DNA of 64,000 nt from Bugulina stolonifera (taxonomy: Eukaryota > Bryozoa > Gymnolaemata > Cheilostomatida > Bugulidae): the NCBI GenBank assembly GCA_935421135.1, contig OW285188.1:3245001-3309000 (forward strand), given 5' to 3'. The translations under genes were made by a program, and so were the position numbers. How positions within the stretch are numbered: position 1 is the first letter of the stretch; every line of letters begins with the position of its first letter. The notes beneath the pieces were generated by a model, which saw only the letters and a program-made list of their open reading frames with translations, ran no database searches and had not been told where the DNA came from. This document shows positions 12,301 through 24,200 of the stretch, piece after piece.

Positions 12301-15300
12301 CTACTTATAACCTGCCAGACAAGGAACAAAGCCATATTTGAACAATATCTAACCTCCATGTAGATGTTCTTAAAAACTTGTCATGGAGAAGACAACTATG
12401 CTGGATGTAAGTTCAGCAACCTAGGAGGAGATGCTAGCTTAGAGTAGCATGTTGGTGTTGATGGATTGCAGAAGACGAATGACAGACGATCAATATGGAG
12501 TTATGAAGTACAAGAATTTAAATCCAAATGTTAGTAAAGATCTACCGCACTAATTCTGGTTTCCCCGTGTTCGCATGTTAAAAATGATCTCTCTCACATG
12601 ATAGACCTAAACAGTACTTTACCAGGTTGTACAGAGATATAAAGAGTCCCACCAGTCTGATCTCATATATCTGCATAGCAAGAAAGAATGAACAAGCTAC
12701 CACCATTAGGATCTCTGCCAGCAGTCTGAAATAGTCTCCTGTATTGATCATCAACTGTGCATCTGTCTTACGTCTCAACCACACAGAGGTGGTCAGAGAG
12801 ACGAGGTGCATTAACAGAATGGCCAGTTGAACGAAAAACCGTTTCTGTAAAGTCAAGTATAAAGAAGCCATTTATCAATTAAACACTAAAGAACATGACT
12901 TTCTATACAAAGTCATGTAGATGTTGTTTTGTAAAAGGTTTGCAACTGCCAGCAAATCTACTCGTATTTCTGTGAAGAAATTATTTTAAGTCCACCTCAG
13001 TATATTCAATCAAGAATTGTATGAGTGATGTCCATAACGTTCTAAATCAGTTATAAAGCAATTGTATTCGATAATATTGCATTCTTGATGTACCTTAACA
13101 TAAAGTTTCCACTTTTGGTCGAGAAGGTATCGCAACACCCCAGACTGTAACATGTCAACATGGTCCTCAGTCTTCCCATTCAATGTTATCATTAGAGCTG
13201 AGTTCCAGTCTGTACATTTAGAATATTTCATGACAAAAGCTGGTTATGCAGCAGGAATTTAGAAATTGCTTTTCTGTCGCAGCATCAAATTGCACTACGG
13301 GTAAGGACACTCTACTACACATCTACATCTACATTACATGCATAATTTCCTCTAATCAACTTTCACAGAGATCAGTGAGACAGTTGTTCATTGGATGCTT
13401 AATCTAATCTCTCTACTAAAGAAAAGAAAAACTATTCTTCAAGCTCAACAACACATAATATGATCAACATTTTATCGTTTCATAAGATAACGGATATAAT
13501 AAGACCACTCACTCATCTGACCAGAGCTGCCTATACTATCGACGGCGTGCAGAGGGTATATACAGCAGTTTACTCTACTAAACCTCCAGAGTTCCAGCTT
13601 CTGTAGCTCCATTATCCTACTGAACACTTCACCTCTACCCAACTTACAGGCCAGGCAGAGGGGTGTAAGTCCAGACTCTTCACCTTCAGGTGTACCAACA
13701 GTGCGACTACAATATCAGAGATTAACTGCCTGTATTATTCGGTGGGTGAGGGGGATACATGGAGATGATACTGTTCTGGTTTCTGACCAACTGATAATGT
13801 TGCAAAATAATATTTCCAAAGGCTGAGATAGAGTATGAAATTGAGACACACTTTTCTATAGATTCCACAAGAATTAAATTAGCTAGCAGGCCTATCTCCA
13901 TGGAGTAGAATGTCCAATATATCATAGTATAGACACAAGCACAGACTGCTTACCCTGATCTGTTGTGAATCCACTGGTCTGCCTTTCTCAGGTGGTGTTT
14001 AGCCGCATGGGCATACATATCTGGTCTATTCTTGATAACAGTCAAATGGAGGACAGTGTTGCCAAAGGAGTCTTGTTTATTTGGGTCTGCACCATTCTCA
14101 ATCAGAAAGTCATAGATAGATGTGAACCCATAAGACGCTGCGAACGCCAGTGGGTACTCACCATAATAAGCATACCCTGTTAAGAAGTAAACACCTGATA
14201 ATAATCTGAGACATGCCAAATCGACAAGCAAAATATGTATTCTTTTAACTACTATCATAACATAAACAGTAACAATAACAATAATAATATCAATGGTGAA
14301 ACTTGTAGGCCTAATGATCACTAATATATTATTTGGCTGCGCACCTTCATAATTAGTGGTGCTGCGTGGAGGAGTTATTTTCTGATCTTCTGGTAAAAAG
14401 AAGGTTCCAGTGGCTCTTTGATGAATATTTGCACCTTTCTCCACTAGTAGCTTCACTGCCTCCAGATTTCCATGAACAATAGCAAAGTGTAGGGCACTTT
14501 CCCCTGTTGCAAGAGGGTAAGTACAGAAGGTGATATCAAACAAATTTTCAGCGCAAGGTGACTATGTATAACTACTGAGTTTTATCAATGACCATCGTCA
14601 ATATTGTCTGGAATCTAGGGAAACCTTCTATTCAATATCTTTATAAAGCAAATTGTAAATTTCATTTGCCATACCATAATACTCTTTGCCTTCGTATATA
14701 TCTTTTGAAAGATCCGGGAACATGTCTAGCAGCACTCTTGCTATCCTCAGATGACGGTCTGAGTTCTTCAGGAGACACAGATGGAGAGGAGTCTCGCCAA
14801 CAGTGCCGCGTTCTTCTAGTTTCCAGCATGCTTCATGTTCCTCAAACCGTTCCATCTTTTGTTCAACACGATAGAAGTTCTGCCTATGGTGCCCCTCTGC
14901 TCTCTCCTGTGTAGGAAATTTACGCCAGGGTTAGTCATGAGAAGTTATTGCCCAGTTGTTTAATGACTCAATGCCAGCCTACTTTTGTACTTCGAGCTGA
15001 CCAATCAACTTGGAATGTTTAAGCCAAATATTACGTATGTATAAATAGAATTGCCAAGTTGTACATGTAGTATATAATTATGCTTACTTCATTATCTTCC
15101 AGTTTGTCACTTTGCCAATGTTGGAAATCTTCATATGTAACTGTATGGCTATATTCCCCATTGTTATACAGGCATTCCCTGACTCTCCCATCACATAGAG
15201 AACGAATAGGTTCTTCATTTTCTTCATCATAGAGCTTTAACAGATCTCCAGTTTCCTTTCTGACATTAATTAATTGGTAGACTCTTAGGTGGCTGTTCTC

Positions 15301-15698
15301 CTAAATACAATTATTTTTAAGTCATGGTGCAGCCATTCTAACACAGCACCCTCCTATGCACAGTCCTATGCACAGTCCTATGCACAGTCCTAGGCACAGT
15401 CCTATGCACAGTCCTATACACAGTCCTAGGCATTACTGTTTATTTTAGTTCAATAAATAACATTACTGTATATTCATGTACATGCAATTCTTGGCTAAAC
15501 TGAATGATTCAGGTATAATGTAGTATTTGCAAATAACATACATGTATACAGTGTTAATGGTAATTATTACAGTGTAACACTTTTATGGAAAAAACTGAAT
15601 GTTGACAGAGGTATATGGAAGGTACTCGGTACTTGTTCTAGATGCTGCCTCTTCCATGAATCATCTTCCTGATCAGAGTAGAAACAGTTCCAAGCCAT
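9394..15698 (-). CDS. TRPV-family cation channel, ~731 aa, 14 exons
   Basis: Minus-strand exons: 15698-15633 (ATG start), 15300-15088, 14906-14675, 14503-14345, 14176-13954, 13706-13513, 13209-13094, 12844-12623, 12013-11826, 11446-11337, 10687-10572, 10006-9746, 9636-9565 and 9417-9394. They sum to 2196 nt, all in phase. Residues about 115-330 carry TRPV ankyrin repeats (RGTVGETPLHLCLLKNSD, IYEGKEYYGESALHFAIVHG, YYGEYPLAFAASYG, DSFGNTVLHLTVIKN). S1 begins near 403, S2 near 440, S3 near 480, S4 near 518 and S5 near 540. A re-entrant pore (YMSLFHQTYGEFE) is followed by S6 (PILLLNMLIAMM) and a TRP box (WIHQWAKIIVAIERTF). TRPV channels are tetrameric, Ca2+-permeable plasma-membrane sensors. The filter resembles neither the TRPV1-4 nor the TRPV5/6 consensus. 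The last two small exons are the least certain. Confidence 0.92.
10143..10376. repeat. TACATGTA-rich tandem repeat in a TRPV intron
   Basis: Copies of a unit built from ACATGTACATGTACAGTGTA and nearby ATTTATAGCACTGTA blocks fill part of the intron between the pore exon and the S6 exon. Open frames in it come from the simple repeat and are not genes. Confidence 0.7.
15351..15431. repeat. 12-bp tandem repeat (CACAGTCCTATG)
   Basis: About six copies of CACAGTCCTATG lie in the first intron of the TRPV-family gene, just upstream of exon 2. Confidence 0.85.
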
Positions 15699-16183
15699 CT
15701 TCTTCTTTGCTGTTCTTAATATCTGTTCAACTCAGTCCTATCCAATGTGATTCGTTCATACTTCGGCAGCACTGTGACAAGGCCTAGTGAGATTACAGGT
15801 AGTGCTGTCACCCTGGTCTAGTGTGTTACAACAGACTATGACATAGAAATGAGTGTTAAAGGATTATTGGGTTCAATCCATAGGACTTATTCAACCCATT
15901 GTATAACAGTAATACATGTTTGCTATCTATTCATTACAGCACAATAGCCCCAGTGCACACATATACAAAGAATGAAACAACAATGGTGGGCTGTTATTTT
16001 TGTTAATAATTTAAAAGAGAGCATTTTGTTTGGTTACTGGGTGTAAAATAATTTTAATAATAATATTATTGAAACGGTTGATTGAATGACAGAGCACAGG
16101 CTACATGACATTGTATTCCTTGCCATGCACATAAAGTTAATTTTTTGGAGTTTAGTTTGCAACTTATGAATCTAGGTATATAA

Positions 16184-16425
16184 TAATAGTATATAATAGT
16201 ATATGATAGTATATGATAGTATATGATAGTATATGAGAGTATATAATAGTATATGATAGTATATGATAGTATATGATAGTATATAATAGTATATGATAGT
16301 ATATGATAGTATATGATAGTATATGATAGTATATAATAGTATATAGTAGTATATAATAGTATATAATAGTATATAATATTATATAATAGTATATAATAGT
16401 ATATAATAGTATATAATAGTACTTA
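16184..16425. repeat. 10-bp AT minisatellite (AGTATATRAT)
   Basis: Roughly 24 head-to-tail copies of AGTATATGAT/AGTATATAAT lie in the intergenic stretch upstream of the TRPV-family gene. The two variants are interspersed. No gene was seen between 15.8 and 18.4 kb. Confidence 0.9.
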
Positions 16426-16514
16426 CAATGTAGACTTGTGCAAATTGGAAGTCGTCTTTTATTTGAATGCTGAATTATGTACTTAGTTTTGTTTCACATA
16501 CAGTACATTGATGT

Positions 16515-16685
16515 TGAGTCCCACCAATGACCTAGAGGTTTTTGTCCCGAAAAAGGTTTTCCCTCCTCTGTGCCATATCAAAGTATTACAATATCCAGCT
16601 CTAGGAGCCGTGGTGGCGCCTCGACTAGCTCTGCTATTGGGTAGCCACGTTAAAGAATTGTGTTTGGCACCACGGATATGATATA
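16515..16685 (+). mobile_element. 5'-truncated copy of the tRNA-derived SINE
   Basis: This stretch matches the body of the 7361-7627 SINE in the opposite orientation (e.g. GCTCTAGGAGCCGTGGTGGC and TAGCCACGTTAAAGAATTG). It starts within box B, so most of the tRNA head is missing. Confidence 0.8.
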
Positions 16686-17880
16686 GGTTTAGTTGTGTAC
16701 ACTTACTTACCTTCGGAAGTACTAAGTACATTAATAGCCTCATACTGCAATGGATATGCAGCGTACATGAACTTTGTTTTAAATATCTTGTATTCTAATT
16801 TAACTAGCCGGACCAGGAATGCATGCCAATTCTCAATAATGTAACTAGCCCTAGGGATAAGCCAATTTTTTGGTCGACTCAGCCGAGGTCTTCTACTCTT
16901 TCCCTCCAGGTTGATTATATCTGAGTTCTGTTTCACCAGTGTCAGGGTTGGACATGAGGTCATAATATTTATGGCAGAGTACTACTTCCGGCATCTACAA
17001 TAATAAATTCTAAGCATGTTAAATTGTACCTACCTACTCTCTATGTCTATGGTGTCAATACAGCTGTATCCCACTCAAGTGTTGATGCTGGTGACCCCTA
17101 TTATAATACAACTGTATTCTGGTGCATTTACCCAATATAGTGATGGGGTCAGCTGAACATGGACCTACATAGAAATCTTGCAGCATCTGATGTATAACAT
17201 TATGTGGGTTGATTGATAGGCCTGTCTTCCTTTAATTAAGCTGAGCTTGTACATGTATATGTTTCATTGTATCATACGCTCAGGCTGACAATGAGTCTGA
17301 GTTGTCCGTTGGGACTTACAGAAAACCTACTTGCTGTGAAGTAGACGTCACATCTCACCTACATAATACGATGTATTATGGTTGTGTTGCTTGCACAGTA
17401 ACATCTACTTAGTATAAACACAGCTGCATTACATCATAGGATAGACATGTGGGTGCTAGGCTACTACGACTAGTCCACATGGAGCCAGTCTAGTAGCCTG
17501 ACTTTCACCTATTGAGTAGCAAGAGACACCTAGGAAGATGATGACATAGTAGGTGTATGTTCTACTAGAATCTAGATATATAATTACTATAATTAAGTAG
17601 CTAGCTGCTTGCAAGAAAGAGATGAGATAATAGCCCTCTAGGTCCATTCTAGCTTTTCTGTTTGTATGAATAAGATACAAGAGTTTACTAGCTAGTCTTG
17701 CACTTGCTGCACCATCAGGTAGTAATCCCTATCACCAGTACCATCAGTACCACCAGTATGTCAGTAAGTATATATATATATATACTTATATAATAATTAA
17801 TAAAATATTGAATTTTGTATCGTCAGGTAAAGTGCTCTATAGGATGTGGTATTGTCCTAGAGCTAGTGTAAAATATTATA

Positions 17881-18059
17881 AGAATAGATGAAATTGATGA
17901 TGTTTGTTTATTTAATTCATTTTACTACTATATACATGTAGCTCCGTACTTGTAAGTGCTCATCAGGTAAAATCTGATGAGCACTTACAAGTACGGAGCT
18001 ACATGTATATAGTAGTAAAATGAATTAAATAAACAAACATCATCAATTTCATCTATTCT
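17881..18059. repeat. Perfect 86-bp inverted repeat with a 7-nt loop
   Basis: The arms 17881-17966 and 17974-18059 are exact reverse complements by eye, separated by GTAAAAT. The symmetry continues outward (AAAATATTAT) with one mismatch. A perfect hairpin of this length is probably a young foldback element or a recent inverted duplication. Confidence 0.93.
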
Positions 18060-18492
18060 GATAATATTTTATATATATAATTATGTACATACATGTATAT
18101 AATATACATGTACTGTATACATGTACTAAATATACATGTACTATATATTATACATATAACTACATTATAATATACTGTAGGGATGATTCAATCTTCAGTG
18201 TACGATTTAAAGCTGCCTAAATCTCTATTACAGATACAAATTACATGTACATGTATATAGTGCTTGAATTATTTATCCATATAAAATGTAACTATTAGAA
18301 TATCATACATTCTTCTTTTCTTGTACCAAAGGCCTATCTGTTGCTCTATCTGGTAATGCCACTAGCATTGTATAGTGCTTGTACATGTACATGCAAAATG
18401 TATTGTACATGTAAATAACAATCACTGTGTTGGTATTACTGAAGGGCTGCTATTACAACAATTTGAAAGCCCAGATCTTATTATTTCTACAG

Positions 18493-18885
18493 CAGAAGGG
18501 ACCTGACATTGACCCTGGCTCTGAACAGGATAGCAAAAGACAACGTTTTGAAGATGATGGCGATCTGTACTCTGAGTTTGATTCTCACTCTGACTCGGAA
18601 TCACGATCTGAATATGAAAACGAGTCTGAGTTTGACTCTGACTCTGAACAAGAACTATCTGACGATGAAGACAAGGAGATGTCACCAGAAGAGAGGGAGA
18701 GAGTCAGAAGGAATGTATTACCTGTATGGCAGACATTGCAGGGTATTGTTAGACACTTGTCAAATATGACATCTCTGTCAGCCATGATGCAGCAGCATAG
18801 ACTGGTTGACAGCAACACACCCCATGTGAACTCTGAACCAGATGGAGCTCTCCTCCAGCTTCCTAGTAGCAAAGAACAAGATTGA
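18493..18885 (+). CDS. Terminal exon coding an acidic, low-complexity C-terminus
   Basis: A good acceptor (TTATTTCTACAG) opens a 131-codon exon ending in TGA. It codes a strongly acidic Ser/Asp/Glu stretch (residues ~15-60, e.g. SEFDSDSEQELSDDEDKE), then a probable helix (SPEERERVRRNVLPVWQTLQ) and a Gln/Ser-rich tail. The acidic part is nuclear-protein-like, but the family is not recognised. I could not place upstream exons on this strand. It could be the 3' end of a larger gene whose other exons are short, or a retained fragment. Confidence 0.5.
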   Translation, partial: QKGPDIDPGSEQDSKRQRFEDDGDLYSEFDSHSDSESRSEYENESEFDSDSEQELSDDEDKEMSPEERERVRRNVLPVWQTLQGIVRHLSNMTSLSAMMQQHRLVDSNTPHVNSEPDGALLQLPSSKEQD

Positions 18886-18988
18886 TGTTTAGTATTGTAA
18901 ATATAGTATAATCCCTAAAATATATTGTAATGCCAATATTATAATAATATTATACATATAATAACATGAACAAAAATATAACAAAAAC

Positions 18989-19092
18989 ATTCTAGCTGGG
19001 CCTTCGTGAATTTTTATCGTCATCCTAATCTAATAAATTTTATTAGCTTAGAATGACAACAAAAATTCACATAGGCCCAGCCAGAATTTTTT
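18989..19092. mobile_element. Short foldback MITE
   Basis: The ends ATTCTAGCTGGGCC and GGCCCAGCCAGAAT, and the adjoining GTGAATTTTTATCGTCAT and ATGACAACAAAAATTCAC blocks, are inverted repeats covering nearly the whole unit of about 100 bp. Confidence 0.7.
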
Positions 19093-19194
19093 AACATCAA
19101 TGATACATGTAGAGGGTATAGCGCATATTATAGGCCAAGCCTGTGGTCTCTTGATAGTGTAGATCAACTAGATTCTTACTTACAAGCGATTTGT

Positions 19195-20167
19195 AAGGCG
19201 GGGTAAGTTGTGCCAGTGCCCTTTAGAGCCTATAATTACATGTTAGTGAGTTGTTCTCACACACATGCAACAAACAAAGAGTATCAGCCATCTTGCCTGG
19301 AATTCTAAAGTTTTCAACCACATAAAAAGCAGCCATTGGACATTTACAGAATTTTAAGCCAAAAGCAAATTTTAAACCCCAAATTTAGATTTGAATTATT
19401 TTATGAACAAATGGTAGGTAATACTTAGCATCAGCACATAATTTGAAGCATATTTATAGTGATTATTTTTAGTTCTAAATTATTACAATCAGAGTAAAAC
19501 TTTTTTCTTACTGTCAAATTTCTTTTAAAAGCATTATTTGGGGTAAGTTGTGCCAGGGTCAAGTCATGTACCAAAATTTGTTCGATATTTAAGCTAAATC
19601 TTTAATTTGTGATTTTAAGCACTTCTTTAATAAAATATATGGACAATGATGTCATTCTTTTACGTTTTAAAGAAATTTAAAGAATAATTTTTAATGGAAT
19701 TATCTGTTTGAGTGAGTAGTGACTTTCATTGACCATATTAAACTAAAGACATGCAATTGAGTGAAAGATTTAGCAAATGCTGCATCAACTACAGTATATG
19801 CAGTGCAATTGGCATGCATATGGTTATATTTTAACATGGTAGTGTTAATATAGTTATGGCAAAATGAAAAATATAGTCTCCATTATTATTGAGAACTGTT
19901 TGTATGCAAACTTGCAATCTTAAATGATAGTTTTATCATGGCACAACTTACCTCAATGAAAAATTTGAATGGGGTAAGTTATGCCAGCTGAGTGCATTTA
20001 AAAAACTTCAATTTCTGAAACAAATACAACTTGGATTACTGTGTGCTTTTGTGACTAAATTTCAATGTAAAGATGACTTTTAGAAGGTGTATTTTGGTAT
20101 ACCTAGCATAAAAACTGCACTTTATTAGAGATGAAAAATTAAAAATTGGCACAACTTACCCCGCCTT
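19195..20167. mobile_element. Non-autonomous DNA element with 21-bp TIRs and internal repeats
   Basis: The end AAGGCGGGGTAAGTTGTGCC(A) at 19195-19215 is exactly reversed at 20147-20167. The motif GGGGTAAGTTGTGCCAG recurs at about 19541, and an inverted pair sits at about 19938-19990. The interior is AT-rich with no transposase frame. No clear target duplication is visible. Confidence 0.75.
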
Positions 20168-20930
20168 CCCCTGCTGTGCAGTGTAAACTAATTGTAGTAT
20201 TAAAGTGCACAAGCATATTGTAACTTGTAAAGACGTGAAAACCAAGGGATGTTCCAAGAGATTCTGGCACTGTAAGTTTGATGGCTAAGGAGTATTTTTA
20301 ACAATTACTGTATTATCACAATGTGCCCGTTGATTTACAACTTAAAACTGTTATCTTTATAAAATTTTGGGCGGTGAACTTGAGTCAATGCTAACTCTAT
20401 CAATATGGCAGATGTTATTGAGGGAACAACCTTGTGAGACAGAGAACATCCACCTGTCTTGTATGTGTAACTAGTCAGCAAGGATATAGCCTAACAACAC
20501 TAGTTAGTATATTTATTGTCCAAAAACCCAATATCTTTCATTGTGTTTTATGCAGCATATAATATTATGGAAACAAGATAATGCCTATTGTATGTTTGTC
20601 ATAAAAGTACTGCACAAAACAAAATATTTAGGATAAAAATATATTATCTATATAGTATACAGTAACAGTAGACAGTATACATTGTAGACTTGTATAATAA
20701 TTTTATTACAGCTTCCATATGCTGATGCTGTAGAATCACACCTTCCCCTCTGTACCAGTTATAAGCAGCACTGACAGTTACCAACTTTGGTTGCGTAGAA
20801 ACATATTATTGTAATGCCCTTACATAGATTAATACAGTAAAGCGCATGGTATTACAGCGTATTACACAAACTATACGCAATAGTGGTGTTAATGATGACA
20901 ATATCAATAGGCCTACTGCAGGTCTATCTC

Positions 20931-20967
20931 CCCCCCCCCCCCCCCCCCCAGTGATCCCCCCCCCCCA
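20931..20967. repeat. Poly-C tract
   Basis: Two runs of C (about 20 and 12 bases) are separated by AGTGAT. Assembly errors in run length are likely here. Confidence 0.9.
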
Positions 20968-21200
20968 GTGAATGGGAGAAAAGTGAGGTTGGTTACGGAC
21001 CAGTGTAGAACAGCTACCAGCTTTGAGCCGTATTATTACGTACTAGCATTCTAAATAGCGATTTGTACAAAATGTCAATGATAGAATTACATGTACATAT
21101 ATATATTATATTATATATAACATAAAATTTCAAAGGAAACTTCAATACTGTAATAGCAATATAAAGTATAGATGTAGGACGTATAGATGCTGCTTGGCAG

Positions 21201-24200
21201 CTAGTGACTGGTTCCATTTGTCTTGCCACTCTGTAGTTGCTTAATCTCTTCTTCGTCTGTCTCACCACTTTTCTGTACGAGAGATTTGTGGCCCTAGAAC
21301 GAATGAGAAGATGGTGATAAATAATCTGCTATCAGAGTAGCCAGGGCTCTCAAGTTGCTCAGTCAAAAAATCCGAGCAGATGCACAATGTACTGCAGTGT
21401 AAGCAGTGTAGCAGTATTACTCTATTAGCAAATGGTCAAATATATACATAAAGCTGTTGGTCACCTACGTGTACATATCTATTGCTCTATGGAGTTAGCC
21501 TAAGTAATTTCTCACAGCCTAATAATCCCAGTACATACATGTAATTCAGTCCCTGCCCTTTGAAAGTAATAACATTAGTAGCTTTTTCTTAAGAATTCCT
21601 AAGTAACTCACAAGCTATGAGATAAGCTGTGGATTAATTTGCAGATTGTAAAGCATTTCAATTCAAAATATAGCTAATGTGAGAAAATCTCCCAAAATCC
21701 AAGCAAATCACTAATAATGGAAAACCTCCCGAGCATACTTGCCAAGTAACCTGGGTAAAAAATCTGGACACATGCGGGTACCAGAGGGAGGACGGATGAC
21801 ATGGCCGCAGGCCATGCTAGCCTGTGTAGTGGGCTGCCAGAAAGGGTGCGGGAGGGGAAGAGGAGCACCCTCCCGCATTCAAAATATTTTTGTGAGCCAC
21901 TAAAATGACAGTAGTTAGGACAATTTCATTTGTATTTGTATGCTGCTCTAGTGGTCAAAAATATGTTCATATTACGTGCATATTAGAATGGTTTTAAAAT
22001 GGTGGGAAGAATTAGAATAGGAATGAAATTGCAAAGAGTGCTTCAGGTTGGATTATCTAAAGAAGACCTATAAAACTTGCTACAACATAAAAATTTATTA
22101 GAAACCAAATTTTTGTTCCATTTTATTAAATTATAAACATATAAATAGCTTTATTTATGAAAACACTGAATTCTAATAATAATAATAATAATTCAGTATT
22201 TTCATAAGTTAAGTTTATAATTATTATATTAAAAATTATAATCATAATGTAAGCCTGTCTTTTGAACTTCAGAATCATTGAGAACAAACAAATCTTCTAA
22301 GCTTTTAGATGACGTGACAGCTTTCAGACAACAGCTTTGATATGCTTCTGGGTCAGGGTGTGCCTGGCTATGTCATTGGTACCACCATCAGTAATACTAG
22401 AGGGTGCAGAAGGCATAAATAATTATAATATTGATATTAAAAACCCAATTTACTTTTAGAAATAAAATAAATAAATTTGACCCATTGATTTTAAATTTGA
22501 AAATTGCCGAGTCTTTTGCTTGTCTGTACTGTGAGAATTGTTTGGCTTAACAGCTAAATTAACATCCAATAGACAAATAATGGAAACATTATTTGTACAA
22601 GCAAATAATAATAATTATAATATCAATTAGTGAATTTTCATTTGCGCGGTGGTTGTCATTGACATTAGAGCGTTTATATAAAATAGCTATTCACTGTTGG
22701 GGAGGCTTTGGTACACTGCCAATATAGCTCAGGAATTAGTCAGATTTTGGGCTATCACTAGTGGCAATTGGCATAGACACGACAGCCAGTAGACATCGAA
22801 CTACTTTAAAAATAAACGGTGTGTAGCATATTATATTTAGCAAAATTCCCCAGGATTTGCGACGCTCAACCCTTTTTCAGTCAATGTTTTGGAAAATCCA
22901 AAGGAAATAATAAATAAAATTTTTTGGAGCAGCAATTTCCTAATTCCCGGGGTATAAATCAGGACATTGGGACAGTGTAGGGACAACTTTCAAATCCCGG
23001 GGGTGTCCCGAGAAACCCGGGACACTTGGCAAGTATGCTCCCGAGCTCCCCGAGCAAGCACTGAAAATCCGAACGGCTCGGGGAAAATCCGAGAACTTGA
23101 GAGCCCTGGAGTAGCGGTAAAAATCAGCTTTTACTGTTTTCATCAGGTGTTAAAGTTGGATGGTTTAAAGTTGCCTGTGAATAGCAGGCAGTTTCCATGT
23201 TTCTAGTATTAAAGAGTAAGACCTTGCTAGTATTAACTTGATTAGTGTGATGTGAATAGAAATGAAAACTTCCATTACCTTAGTTTTTGTTTGTCTTCTT
23301 TATTATTAAAATAGGTGAAAACATGCAGAAAACTTACATGTAGTTACTTGAGAGACACATTTAAATATGGTAAGTATGACTTCAACAGATTTTAAATTTT
23401 CTAAATTATTGTGGCATTGTCTGGGTTTAAATTTTCTAATTCTACAATGAGCAAAGGATGAATTAATCAGGTTTTTACTATCAATTATTTTTGATGTTCC
23501 AGTTCTAAAACTATATGGATAGGAAATCATGTTACCTGAGTAATTCCCCAGCCATCAGGAGTGGACATCGAAGGTGAGTATGGACGACCAGTAGCTGGAT
23601 TCATCTTCTCCCAATATTGACGGGAAGCTCTGTATGAATAGAAAACATAATTTTCAAACCTGACATCTACAGTACATAAAAGCTTTCTGTTAGAGTAATT
23701 TGGTGCAGAACCCTATTTTGATAGTCTAAAGTTTGCGAAGGCAACAACTAGGTTTATAAATTGAACAAGCAACAACTTTCCTGCCTCGATTGTCACGAAA
23801 AATCTATCTCATTCACCCTTAGGCCCTATGCTTGCTTAATAGATCTTGTTCACTAATACAGGCAACATGTGGACAGAGCTACATGGCGTAAATAACAGAA
23901 ATGAACCACAAACACCCTGATAAGACATGACTCACCTTGCTCTAACCTTTGACCCACATTACTCTTCTAATCCACGACTCGCCTTACTCCAACCCATGAC
24001 TCACTTTGCTCTAACCCATGACTCACCTTACTTTAACCCATGACTCACTTTGCTCTCACTCATGACTCACCTTGCTCTAACCCATGGTTTAGTGTGCATC
24101 ATCAAACCACCACCCCACATATCATGCTTTTCAGAGCCGGCTGGTAGCGTTCCCTTTTCCTTGGCTAGCTCTTCAGCAACAGCTCGTATATGATAGGGTT

